Shown one piece after another: positions 1-8,700 of a DNA stretch of 64,000 bases. The position numbers and the translations under genes are program-made. This DNA is from Flavivirga spongiicola (GTDB lineage Bacteria > Bacteroidota > Bacteroidia > Flavobacteriales > Flavobacteriaceae): contig NZ_JAUOEO010000001.1 in NCBI RefSeq assembly GCF_030540825.1, forward strand, positions 469,001-533,000, read 5' to 3'. The notes below the pieces were generated by a model. That model saw only the letters and a list, made by a program, of their open reading frames with translations. It was not told the origin of the DNA and did not search any database. How positions within the stretch are numbered: position 1 is the first letter of the stretch; each line of letters begins with the position of its first letter.

Positions 1-358
1 TCTTTTACTGGTTTTTTTAGGTGGTGGCTTTGGTAGTGTACTACGATTTGTTATTGGTAAATATCTAAATAGTGCAGAAACTGGTATTCCTTATGGCACT
101 TTTGCAGCCAATATTTTAGGAAGTTTACTTATTGGTATCATTCTTGGCTTAGCAGCAAAAAATGATTCTTTAACGCAAAACCAAACCTTACTTTTAGCCA
201 CTGGTTTTTGTGGTGGCTTCACCACCTTTTCAACCTTTGCTTACGAAAACCATGTATTTTTAAAATCGGGGGATTTTACAAGTTTTGCTATCTATACTAT
301 TGCTAGTTTTATTATTGGTTTTTTAGCTGTGTTTTTTGGAATGTATTTGGTGAAATGA
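1..358 (+). CDS. crcB: Fluoride exporter CrcB/Fluc (5' end outside window)
   Basis: Partial gene: the open frame enters from the left edge and stops at TGA 356-358, leaving about 118 residues. Visible family marks are the Gly-rich first helix (GGGFGSVLRF), the FAANILGS stretch with the conserved Asn, and GFCGGFTTFSTFAYE with the Thr/Phe-rich fluoride pore motif. CrcB proteins are usually about 120-130 residues, so only a few N-terminal residues are missing. It forms a dual-topology dimeric channel that expels fluoride across the inner membrane. No fluoride riboswitch can be checked because the upstream DNA is outside the window. The identification is firm. Confidence 0.95.
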   Translation, partial: LLLVFLGGGFGSVLRFVIGKYLNSAETGIPYGTFAANILGSLLIGIILGLAAKNDSLTQNQTLLLATGFCGGFTTFSTFAYENHVFLKSGDFTSFAIYTIASFIIGFLAVFFGMYLVK

Positions 359-458
359 GGTTTTGACTTTGTCAGAAAAATACGCTAACTTCGTTTAACA
401 TTAGATACAAAACATTAAAACGATTTCATATCAAGTCGTTAAACGATTCAAGATTTAT

Positions 459-1067
459 TCAATGCTTATCAAAAACCTTAACCCCTGCCTCAATCCTTGT
501 TTTTAAATAGTTTTTTCTAGGCACTATAGGACAAGAATACTTATCATTATAAGCACAATACGGGTTATATGCTTTATTAAAATCAATTATAAAAGTATTT
601 CCTTCTGGAATTCTAGCATCAATATAACGTCCGCCTCCATAACTTTCTAATCCGTTAGTTTCATCTAAAAAAGGAAGAAATAAATAATCTTCATAACCTT
701 CTTTTTCTATCAAGCCCAGATTTTGATAAATATTTAAGGAGAAGCTTTTTCCTTTTAAGTCAAACGATAATTCTCCATATTTTACATATTCAGGAAGTCT
801 GGTAGTTGTTGTTTTCATTTTAAAAGACTTTTCATTTGGCGTTCTTTTAAACTGCGCTTTTACTACATAAGTTGAATCAAAGTTGAAGAAGTCCAAACCT
901 TCAAATTGCTTTCTGTCTTTATCTTTTAATGGTGATGTTGTGGCATCTTTGTATTCTGCGTTTATTTTTCTTTGAAACTCGGTGTCTCCTAAAAGAGCTC
1001 TCTTTTCCTGAGCGCAACTAAATATAGATGCTAAAAATAACACCATTAGAATGTTTCTTGAAGCCAT
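459..1067 (-). CDS. DUF1684 family lipoprotein
   Basis: Secreted lipoprotein of about 202 residues. The C-terminal signature (NPYCAYN, YSCPIVPRKN, then an I-x-A-G-x-K ending) is that of DUF1684, a domain of unknown function common in Bacteroidota and Actinobacteria. I start at the ATG at 1067 because it gives a standard signal peptide (MASRNILMVLFLASIFSC) ending in a lipobox Cys. A start 13 codons upstream at 1106 is possible but would put charged residues before the signal. It lies 9-48 bp downstream of the cytochrome P450 gene on the same strand, so the two are probably co-transcribed. Function is unknown; export to the periplasm or outer-membrane face is inferred from the lipobox. Confidence 0.85.
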   Translation of the reverse strand: MASRNILMVLFLASIFSCAQEKRALLGDTEFQRKINAEYKDATTSPLKDKDRKQFEGLDFFNFDSTYVVKAQFKRTPNEKSFKMKTTTTRLPEYVKYGELSFDLKGKSFSLNIYQNLGLIEKEGYEDYLFLPFLDETNGLESYGGGRYIDARIPEGNTFIIDFNKAYNPYCAYNDKYSCPIVPRKNYLKTRIEAGVKVFDKH

Positions 1068-1115
1068 TGTTTTTATCTTTTTAAAAGAGGTTATACTATT
1101 ATGCATGTTCTTTTT

Positions 1116-2534
1116 TTAGTCTGGTACTACTGGTATAAAAGTTATTTTTAAGTTTTCAGGATACATGGTAAACTCAAATCGTTCTCTAATGGTTTCTGGT
1201 TTTACTTCTAATTTAAAATCAAAATGCTTACATAAGGTGGAAATTAAAGCAACCATTTCTGTTTTTGCTAAATGCATGCCTGGGCAATATCTTGGGCCTG
1301 CTCCAAAGGCCCTCATAACATTGGGAGCATGATTTTTATGCATCGGACACTCACTAGCCATCCATCTTTCAGGAACAAAATCATTAGGATTAGAAAAATA
1401 ATCGCTATGCGTTTGCGCTACCTTATTCTGTAAAATAATACTAGTTCCTTTTGGTATAGATACCTTATCTATAATGACGTCTTTATTAGATTCCAAATAC
1501 AATTGAGGTGTTGTTGGCTTTAATCGCATCGCTTCCTGAGCCACTGCGCTTGCATATTTTAAGTCCTCTATATGTTCATAAATATTTGGTGCATCTTCAG
1601 TGTATACTTCCTTAGCTTCCTCTCTAACCTTATGTACAACTTCTGGGTGTTGTGCTAAATAAAATAGCCCCCAAGATAACGAGTTCGACGTTGTATCTTC
1701 TCCTGCCAGTAACATGGTAAACACATTGCCATAAATCTCTTCATCCGTAAAATTTACATCCTCATTTTCTATTAATAAAGCTTCTAAAAAATTTGAGGGT
1801 GCTTCTTTTAATTTCGGATTCTCTGCTAATCTCTTTTTAGCCTCATCAATAAACTCATAGATGACTTTTTCTATAGATTTTAATGAATCGTCAAGTGTTT
1901 TATCTTTTTTTCTTTTGAAATACCTCCAAATAGGTATTGGTGCTGTAACACGCGCATTAATCATTGGGAAAATGACTTCTAAATGATTTTGAAAACTGTT
2001 GGACTTATCATTTATGGTATCCAGCTTATGTCCGAAAGCAATCTCCGTAGTAATATCGATTGTAAACGCCATAAATTCTTTTTGCACATTTACTATGGCC
2101 TTTTGCTGGGAATAGTTTTTGAATTTTTCAAGAATAGTCTTAGTCTTATCCAAAATAATTGGATAATACGCTTTTACGTTTTTTACATTTAGAGCTTCAG
2201 CTGTTGGTTTTCTATGTCTTTTCCACGCAGTTCCTTCTGCATTAAAAACACCATCGACTCCCATTTCTTTTAAAATTTCATCAATCTTAGAAAAACGTTT
2301 AAAACCTTCTGGTCTTAATCTCAACATTTTATTATTAAAATCTGGATTTGCAGAAACCACAAATTCTTTCCCAACAAAATGTATTTTAAATAGCTCGCCG
2401 CACTCTTCAACCCAGCGTTCTAAAACCTGATGTTTATTATAGGTGTTAAATTGAGGCAAATGCCCTAATAAGAATGTTCCTTTTGGGGATTTTAAATCAT
2501 TAATTTCATTAATCTGACTATCAACCATATACAC
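1116..2534 (-). CDS. Cytochrome P450 monooxygenase
   Basis: A full-length 472-residue P450. Visible motifs are the I-helix oxygen-activation motif AGEDTT (277-282), the K-helix ExxR as EAMR (334-337), a PERW-type meander (388-391) and the haem loop FGAGPRYCPG with axial Cys417. There is no membrane anchor or fused reductase, so it is a soluble class that needs separate ferredoxin/reductase partners, and none are encoded nearby. Flavobacterial relatives are often annotated only as P450, so the substrate (fatty acid, terpenoid or xenobiotic) cannot be read from the sequence. ATG at 2528 (codon 3) is an equally good start. It is followed closely by the DUF1684 lipoprotein on the same strand. Confidence 0.95.
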   Translation of the reverse strand: MYMVDSQINEINDLKSPKGTFLLGHLPQFNTYNKHQVLERWVEECGELFKIHFVGKEFVVSANPDFNNKMLRLRPEGFKRFSKIDEILKEMGVDGVFNAEGTAWKRHRKPTAEALNVKNVKAYYPIILDKTKTILEKFKNYSQQKAIVNVQKEFMAFTIDITTEIAFGHKLDTINDKSNSFQNHLEVIFPMINARVTAPIPIWRYFKRKKDKTLDDSLKSIEKVIYEFIDEAKKRLAENPKLKEAPSNFLEALLIENEDVNFTDEEIYGNVFTMLLAGEDTTSNSLSWGLFYLAQHPEVVHKVREEAKEVYTEDAPNIYEHIEDLKYASAVAQEAMRLKPTTPQLYLESNKDVIIDKVSIPKGTSIILQNKVAQTHSDYFSNPNDFVPERWMASECPMHKNHAPNVMRAFGAGPRYCPGMHLAKTEMVALISTLCKHFDFKLEVKPETIRERFEFTMYPENLKITFIPVVPD

Positions 2535-2630
2535 GTTACACTTTAAATCTAATTGGGTTTAGAATATTATCTTTTCTTAAATATTGAAAAAAATTCTCAT
2601 TTCAAAAATACAACTTAAGAATATTTTATA

Positions 2631-2638
2631 TAGCTTTG
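2631..2638 (+). promoter_or_regulatory. Probable -7 promoter element (TAnnTTTG type)
   Basis: TAGCTTTG matches the Bacteroidota -7 consensus TAnnTTTG exactly. It lies about 20 bp before the start of a 27-codon leader ORF and about 255 bp before the MFS gene. A matching TTG at the -33 spacing is not evident, so the call rests on the -7 box and its placement. Confidence 0.5.
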
Positions 2639-2658
2639 TGACTTCAAAATAAATAAAA

Positions 2659-2742
2659 ATGCGTAGTAACGTCACAATTTATAGAAAGCAATGGACCTCT
2701 TGTTTAAAGACAAGGAGTAGGGCTTATGATATATTGTGGTGA
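2659..2742 (+). CDS. Putative 27-residue leader peptide upstream of MFS exporter
   Basis: A short ORF (ATG 2659, TGA 2740) begins about 20 bp after a TAnnTTTG box and ends 25 bp before a strong intrinsic terminator, with the MFS exporter gene beyond. The peptide is basic and polar (MRSNVTIYRK at the N terminus, ending AYDILW), with no membrane segment or known domain. The 3' third of the ORF can form a small hairpin (TCTTGT with ACAAGG). The arrangement promoter - short ORF - terminator - efflux gene is that of ribosome-sensing attenuators. That it is translated, and that it regulates, are inferences. Confidence 0.4.
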   Translation: MRSNVTIYRKQWTSCLKTRSRAYDILW

Positions 2743-2767
2743 TATGAATATAAAATATTACAATATT

Positions 2768-2797
2768 AAAAAGTCCGACTTCTAAGTCGGACTTTTT
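2768..2797 (+). terminator. Intrinsic terminator inside the MFS leader
   Basis: A perfect 12-bp stem (AAAAAGTCCGAC / GTCGGACTTTTT) with a 6-nt loop TTCTAA, followed by further T-rich sequence. It lies between the probable promoter at 2631 and the MFS gene at 2894. The nearest gene to the left is transcribed away from it, so it has no ordinary gene to terminate other than the short leader ORF. Confidence 0.8.
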
Positions 2798-2893
2798 ATT
2801 TTTAGTGAAACTTGGAAACTTAATAAGTTGAACTAATCCAGACAAAAACAAAACCAAAATATGTAAAAACAGAAACTTGAACAATTAGAACTA

Positions 2894-4144
2894 ATGAAAA
2901 CTTTATTCAACAATTACTTAAACACTTTTAAAGGCCTATCACAAGAAGTATGGTGGTTGGCATTAATAACTCTTATTAATAGAGCGGGTACCATGGTGAT
3001 TCCGTTCTTATCATTATATCTAACAAAGAGCCTTAATTTTACTTTAAGTGATGTTGGATGGATTATGAGTGCTTTTGGGTTAGGTTCGGTCATTGGTTCT
3101 TGGTTAGGTGGAAAATTAACCGATAAAATTGGGTATTATAAAGTCATGGTTTTTAGTTTACTTACTACTGGTATTCTATTTATAGCATTGCAATTTCTAA
3201 GCACATTTGTAACATTTTGTTTAGGTATATTTTCAGTGATGCTCGTAGCAGATATGTTTCGTCCTGCTATGTTTGTAGCACTAAGTGCTTATAGTAAGCC
3301 GAAAAATAAAACACGGTCTGTTACTTTAATTCGTCTGGCAATAAACCTTGGATTTTCTGCTGGTCCTGCTATTGGTGGTATTATTATCACATCACTTAGT
3401 TATGGTGGCTTATTTTGGGTAGATGGTATTACATGTATGATGGCTACTTTAGTTTTAATAAATGTTTTAAACCCCAAAAAGGCAAAAACACTGGATGATG
3501 TAAAAACAGAAAATCCAAAATCTGCTTATGGAGATAAAGCATTTTTAATATTTCTTGCTGCCATGATATTATTTGGGATTGTATTCTTACAATACTTCTC
3601 AACGATGCCTTTATACTATAAAGATGCGCATCAATTAACAGAGTTGGAGATTGGAATTCTTTTAGGAATGAATGGGTTTTTAATTTTTGCTTTTGAAATG
3701 CCATTAATAAAATGGTTAGAAAACACCAATTTCACTAAATCTGGATTAATGCTTTTCGGAGGCATTTTAACTGGTTTAAGTTTTATTATCTTAAACTTTA
3801 CAAATTGGACTGGTGTTTTAATAATTGGCATGTTGTTAATGACATTTGGAGAAATGATAGCCTTCCCATTTTCAAACGCATTTGCTATGGATAGAGCTAA
3901 AAAAGGAAACCAAGGTGAATATATGGCTCTCTATAGTATTGCGTTTTCAATAGCCCATATTTTTGGTCATAATGCAGGTATGCGAATGGTTGATGCACTT
4001 GGTTTTGATAACACCTGGTATATTATTACATTACTTGCTGCACTATGTGTATTATTACTATTTATACTAAGACAGTATTTGAACGCAAAAAAGAGACGTA
4101 AAGAAAAAGCGAAAAACGAAGAAAGAGAAATTTTATGGATTTAA
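2894..4144 (+). CDS. MFS family drug-type efflux transporter
   Basis: A 416-residue inner-membrane protein with about 12 hydrophobic helices in two halves and a cytoplasmic central loop (around 195-215). The loop 2-3 motif GSWLGGKLTDKIG (about 67-79) is the classical MFS motif A (G-x-L-a-D-r-x-G). The overall layout resembles the MdtH/drug:H+ antiporter group. The C terminus is a highly charged tail (KKRRKEKAKNEER). Its last 10 bp overlap the start of the VOC gene, and PfpI follows, so the three form an operon. The leader with short ORF and terminator suggests inducible expression. The substrate is unknown. Confidence 0.88.
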   Translation: MKTLFNNYLNTFKGLSQEVWWLALITLINRAGTMVIPFLSLYLTKSLNFTLSDVGWIMSAFGLGSVIGSWLGGKLTDKIGYYKVMVFSLLTTGILFIALQFLSTFVTFCLGIFSVMLVADMFRPAMFVALSAYSKPKNKTRSVTLIRLAINLGFSAGPAIGGIIITSLSYGGLFWVDGITCMMATLVLINVLNPKKAKTLDDVKTENPKSAYGDKAFLIFLAAMILFGIVFLQYFSTMPLYYKDAHQLTELEIGILLGMNGFLIFAFEMPLIKWLENTNFTKSGLMLFGGILTGLSFIILNFTNWTGVLIIGMLLMTFGEMIAFPFSNAFAMDRAKKGNQGEYMALYSIAFSIAHIFGHNAGMRMVDALGFDNTWYIITLLAALCVLLLFILRQYLNAKKRRKEKAKNEEREILWI

Positions 4145-4512
4145 ACCAAGTCACTATTCCATCATTAGATGTCGAAAAAGCAATGGCATTTTATAAAACC
4201 TTGGGATTGCATCTTATTGTTGATGCGATCCCAAGATATGTACGATTTGAATGCCCTGATGGAGACAGTACCTTTTCAATTCATAAAGTAGATGCTTTAC
4301 CACAAGGTGACGGTATTACTCTTTATTTTGAAGATGATAATCTCGATAATTTAGTTTCTAATGTCAGAGAAAAAGGTATTAGTTTTACACAATTACCTGA
4401 AGATAAATCGTATTTATGGCGTGAGGCACGTTTACGGGATCCAGATGGTAATAACATCATTTTATTTCATGCTGGAAAAAACAGAAAAAATCCGCCATGG
4501 CGTATAAATTGA
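4135..4512 (+). CDS. VOC-superfamily (glyoxalase/bleomycin-resistance type) protein
   Basis: 125 residues forming one vicinal-oxygen-chelate module pair: VTIPSLDVEKAMAFYKTLGL at the N terminus and the typical closing LRDPDGNNIILFHAG near residue 105. Members bind a divalent metal and act as lyases, dioxygenases or drug-binding proteins; the size fits a single-domain dimeric member. The start codon lies inside the end of the MFS gene, which implies translational coupling. An exporter next to a VOC protein is compatible with resistance to a reactive or toxic compound, but that is inference. Which metal ligands are kept cannot be decided without an alignment. Confidence 0.85.
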   Translation: MDLNQVTIPSLDVEKAMAFYKTLGLHLIVDAIPRYVRFECPDGDSTFSIHKVDALPQGDGITLYFEDDNLDNLVSNVREKGISFTQLPEDKSYLWREARLRDPDGNNIILFHAGKNRKNPPWRIN

Positions 4513-4538
4513 TTATCAATAACTTATACAGATTCAAG

Positions 4539-5288
4539 ATGAAACAGATTATATTACTTTTTATTTCAATTTTGATTGTTGGTTGTAATTCTTCAGAAAA
4601 AAAGACAACTAATGAGGTACTTCACGTTATTCAGAATGACAAAGTATTTCCTAAATTGGAACCGAATCGTTACAATGTCGCTTTCCTAATTATGGATGGT
4701 GTTTATAACACCGAATTCACGGCTCCTTTCGATATTTTTCAGCACACCATTTTTAGAGATAGTATTAAAGCCATGAATGTGTTTTCCGTCGCCAATACAG
4801 ATGAAGCCATTACTAGCTTTGAAGGTATTAGAATACTTCCTGATTTTAACTATACAAAAGACTCATTACCAAGCATTGATATTCTTGTTGTTCCAAGTGC
4901 AGAACATCATTTAGATTCTGATTTGAAAGATAAAATCATGATTGATTTTGTTAAACAAGTTGATAAAAATGCGCAATTTATGACGTCTCATTGTGATGGT
5001 GCTTTTGTTTTAGCTAAAGCAGGGTTACTTAACAACGCTGTTTCTACAACATTCCCAAGCGATATTGACGAAATGAGACATATGTTTCCCAAATTAGATA
5101 TTAGAAAAGAAGTGCTATTTGTTCATGATGGGAAATATATCACCTCAGCTGGTGGTGCCAAAAGTTTTGAAGCCGCTTTATATTTATGTGAATTACTCTA
5201 TGGAAAAAAAATAGCACAATCTATAGCTGGAGGTTTAGTGATTGACTGGGATTTAAACAAAGTGCCCCATACTGTTATACCCCATTAA
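4539..5288 (+). CDS. DJ-1/PfpI family lipoprotein
   Basis: 249 residues from ATG 4539. This start gives a clean lipoprotein signal (MKQIILLFISILIVGC, Cys16), whereas the in-frame ATG at 4497 would put 14 extra residues before it and overlap the VOC gene. The DJ-1/PfpI (class I glutamine amidotransferase-like) fold shows in YNVAFLIMDGVYNTEF, and in the nucleophile elbow TSHCDGAF with Cys142. DJ-1 relatives include isonitrile hydratases, glyoxalase III-type deglycases and the sensor half of AraC regulators. A membrane-tethered exported version is uncommon. Its stop codon overlaps the stop of a decayed convergent hydrolase gene. A broken second copy of its 3' quarter lies at 16407. Confidence 0.85.
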   Translation: MKQIILLFISILIVGCNSSEKKTTNEVLHVIQNDKVFPKLEPNRYNVAFLIMDGVYNTEFTAPFDIFQHTIFRDSIKAMNVFSVANTDEAITSFEGIRILPDFNYTKDSLPSIDILVVPSAEHHLDSDLKDKIMIDFVKQVDKNAQFMTSHCDGAFVLAKAGLLNNAVSTTFPSDIDEMRHMFPKLDIRKEVLFVHDGKYITSAGGAKSFEAALYLCELLYGKKIAQSIAGGLVIDWDLNKVPHTVIPH

Positions 5289-5575
5289 ATAGTGTCTAAC
5301 ACTTTTTTAAATGCTTCTTTTTTTGATGTATTTTGACAGTTCCGGTGCATTTAAGTATAGCCCTTATTATCTAAACCCTTATCCATAGCTTTTTTTAAAT
5401 TAATAAGCACTTCTTCTTCGTTATTTAACAAGGTATAATCTAAGGCCAATCTTAAAAAACAAAAGATCTATCAGGAAATAAAACGGCATTTAGTTTATAA
5501 CAATAAAAAGCTTTTTCAATATTGTTTATTCGTAATTGATTCTGTCCAGTTTCATAAGTTAATGCAAATTATAGA
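5098..5575. repeat. Direct repeat DR-L (left copy, about 478 bp)
   Basis: This block aligns end to end with 16407-16883 in the same orientation, with about nine in ten bases identical by eye and several small indels. It holds the last third of pfpI (intact here) and the C-terminal part of an alpha/beta hydrolase gene (broken here). The two copies are 11.3 kb apart and bracket the whole polysaccharide locus 1. Confidence 0.9.
5285..5575 (-). pseudogene. Remnant of the alpha/beta hydrolase gene (C-terminal about 97 codons)
   Basis: Reading leftward, this matches the last 97 or so codons of the intact hydrolase at 16591-17961, including its ending (V-L-D-T-I here, V-L-D-S-I there). Single-base indels, for example near 5352-5365, break the frame, and there is no upstream part: homology ends abruptly near 5575. 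The stop codon (TTA on the plus strand at 5285-5287) overlaps the pfpI stop at 5286-5288, so the ancestral genes converged with overlapping stops. Confidence 0.85.
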
Positions 5576-5729
5576 CATGCATGCCGTTAGAAATATAGCT
5601 CAATCTCCTGCAAGCGTGTGGGTAATTGACGGAACACCAGTGCTATTTTTCTGTTGGAATGAAAGTTGAAAAAAACTGATTGATAACTTAGAAATTATTT
5701 ACGTTGAACTCATGCTAAACTAAGACATA
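5576..5729. other. Unassigned spacer next to the left repeat
   Basis: 154 bp between the end of DR-L and the regulator gene. It contains a short plus-strand open stretch from ATG 5577 to TGA 5667 (about 30 codons) with the string VWVIDGTPV, which loosely resembles the V-I-D-G-x-P-V of TonB-receptor plug domains. It is too short to identify and may be a fragment left by the rearrangement that created the repeats. Confidence 0.3.
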
Positions 5730-8700
5730 TTATCCCTTATTACTTATGCTTTCATTAAGGTTATAATCATTCAAGAATTCGACCATATCGGTATCTTTAG
5801 ACAGTTTTCTAAATAATTTTGGAGATACATTAAATTCTTTTTTAAAACATTTAGAAAAATATTTAGAATCGTTAAATCCAACTTTATAAGCGACTTCCGA
5901 AATAGAATAATCATGTTTGCAAATAATTATGGCTGCTTTTTTTAGCCTAATCAACCTTACAAATTCCACCAATGTTCTACCGGTTAAGGCAACACATTTT
6001 CTGTATAAAGTTGTCTGACTCATTTTTAATTTGTTTGCCAGACAAGACAAATTAAATTCAGGATTTTGAATTTCACTTTCTATCTCAAGAACAATCTTAT
6101 GCAATAGTATTTCGTCTGTAGATTTCGCAATTTCCACTTTAGGAACACTAATAAATTCTCTTTTATATTTATCTCTAATTTGTTCACCTGTAAAAATTAT
6201 ATTCTCAACTTTTAATACCAGTTCATTAACACTAAATGGCTTATTAATGTGTTCTATAGCACCAGCTTTTAACCCTTCTACTTTTGTGTTTAGATCATTA
6301 TCTGAAGTCATTAAAATAATGGGGACATGAGACAAAACCTTATTATTTAGTATTTTTTTACACATCTCTAAGCCGTTTATCTTTGGCATTATAATATCAC
6401 TAATAATTAAATTTGGGGTATGTTTTATAGCTAATTTTAATCCTTCAAGCCCATCTTCTGCCAAAATAATTTCGTAATTAGCTTTAAATACATCAAATAA
6501 AAACATTTGAAGTTCATAATTATCTTCAACAATTAAAATTGTATGCCGCTTGTTTGTTTCTGATAGATAAGTATCATTCAAATTAGCAGAATCTTTTATA
6601 ATATTATCAAAAGAACTTAATTTAGAATCTTGAATAACTAATTTTTCCTCTTCTGAATATACATCTTTTAGGGGTAAACAAATTTTAAACAAAGTCGTAT
6701 TTGAATTTGAAAACGCTGTAATTGATCCATAGTGTAACTCAACGAGTTCCTTAGTTAGTGCCAACCCAATACCACTCCCTTTAATTTTACTTCCGGCTTT
6801 AGATTGATAGAACATCTCGAAAATTTTGCTAAGATCTTCTTCAGAAAGAGGAGCCCCTGAATTTGAAATTTTAATTTCAACCCTTTCATTATATAACCTA
6901 ACATCAAAACAAATTTCGCCAAATTTAGGGGTGAACTTAAATGCATTAGAAAGAACATTATATAACACATGTTCTATTTTATCTCTATCGTACCATAAAT
7001 CTAAACCTTCTGAAGGCATATTTACTCTAAAGTCTATATTTTTTGAGTTTGCATGATCTTCAAAAGAAAAAACGATCTCTTTCAAAAGCTCCACAAAGTC
7101 ATTTTTAGCAACCCGCAACTTTAATTTCCCAAGTTCTCTGTTTCTGGCAATTGTTAATTTAGAAGCAATATGTGATAATCTTTTAGCATTATTGTAAATA
7201 GTTTTAAACCTTTGATTAATTATTAGTGAATCATTATTAAACCCAGAACTAATTAACCTCTCGATCGGACCTAGAATTAATGTAAGTGGTGTTTGAATTT
7301 CATGAGACATTTTTGTAAAAAAGTCCATTTGTATTCTATGCAGTTTTTTTTCATTATTATTTCTAATTTCTTCCTTGTATAACTTATCTTTTAAAGATAC
7401 CCATTTACTAAAAGCATAAACTGTTAAAAGGCCTATTAAAACATAAAATACGTAAGCCCAAAAACTTAACCACCAAGGATTTATAACTTGTATCGCTATT
7501 TCTTTTGGTTTTAAATTCCAAGTTCCTTGTTTTGTGCCTGCTCTTAGTCTAAATCTATAATCTCCAGGAGGAATATTCGTATAAACTGCTTTTAGTTCGT
7601 TATCTGAATGTATCCACTCTTCATCAAACCCTTCCAATTTATAGGAATAAAAGTAATTGGGATTTAATACACTGCCAATAGCAGCAAACCTAAAAGAAAT
7701 TGATGATTGATTATAAGATAATTTAAGTTGCTTTACATTTTCAATACCATTCGAAATTTGTTTTGGAATAACCGTACTTGCAGATTTATTTAATATCTCT
7801 ATAGCACTTATATTCAACTTCGCTTTTACCTCTCTTTTTTCTAAATCTCTCGGATAAAATGCATCAAGACCATTTTTGCCACCAAAATAAATTTTCCCAA
7901 GATTATCTATAAATGAGCTTCTACTCATAAAAACATTACTATGAAACCCATCAATTAACTTATAATTCTTAGAAAGAAGGCTTTTGTTATTAAAGTGCCA
8001 AACACCTTGATCTGAACTTAACCAAATATTATTTTCATCTTCAATCTTAACACATTTTAAGTTGATTCCATCAAACGGTTTATAATCAATAAACCCCTTT
8101 ATTTCCTCAGATTTAATATTGTAATCATAAAGTTTCCCATTTGTAACAATCCATAGGTCTTCTTCAAAAGTCGCCATAGATTCAATAGAAAAATTTTCAT
8201 TAACAGTATCTCCTAAAAAAGAGGATTTACTAAAATTAGATAATCTCAGATCAGATATATTTTCATTAAATTTAAATAGTCCTCCTTCATTAAATGCCAC
8301 CCAAATGGTTCCATATTTATCTTCTAGAATACTTTGAGAAATTGCGCCTTTTAAACCGTGGGAATTAACAGGAAAACTAGCCAAGATTTTTTTATTATGA
8401 CTGTAAATATCTATTGAAGTATTTGTTGAAATCCACATTCTGTTTCTAGAATCTTTAAAAAGATATCTCACCTCAGAAATTCCCTGACTTTTATCCTTTT
8501 TCGTATTAAGTTTGGAGAAATGTTTGTTTTCAGAATGATATACCCATAGTCCATTTTGGTAAGTTCCCACCCAAATATCATTATTAGAATCTTCCCCTAT
8601 AGTAAGTACATAAATACCTTTATTGCGATTTTTATCAATTGAATAATTTGTAGCTTTTTCACTTAATAAATCAATTTTAGTTATGCCTTCACCACTGGTA

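Larger units (their letters stand above)
2535..2893. other. MFS leader region
   Basis: 359 bp between the divergent P450 and MFS genes. It holds the -7 box at 2631, the leader ORF at 2659, the internal terminator at 2768 and about 96 bp of AT-rich sequence before the MFS start. The transcribed leader is about 250 nt, long for a gene of this group. Confidence 0.7.

Noticed and set aside
1116..2534. P450 as part of a biosynthetic gene cluster
   Set aside because: No synthase, ferredoxin or tailoring genes lie nearby; the neighbours are a DUF1684 lipoprotein and an unrelated exporter operon on the other strand.
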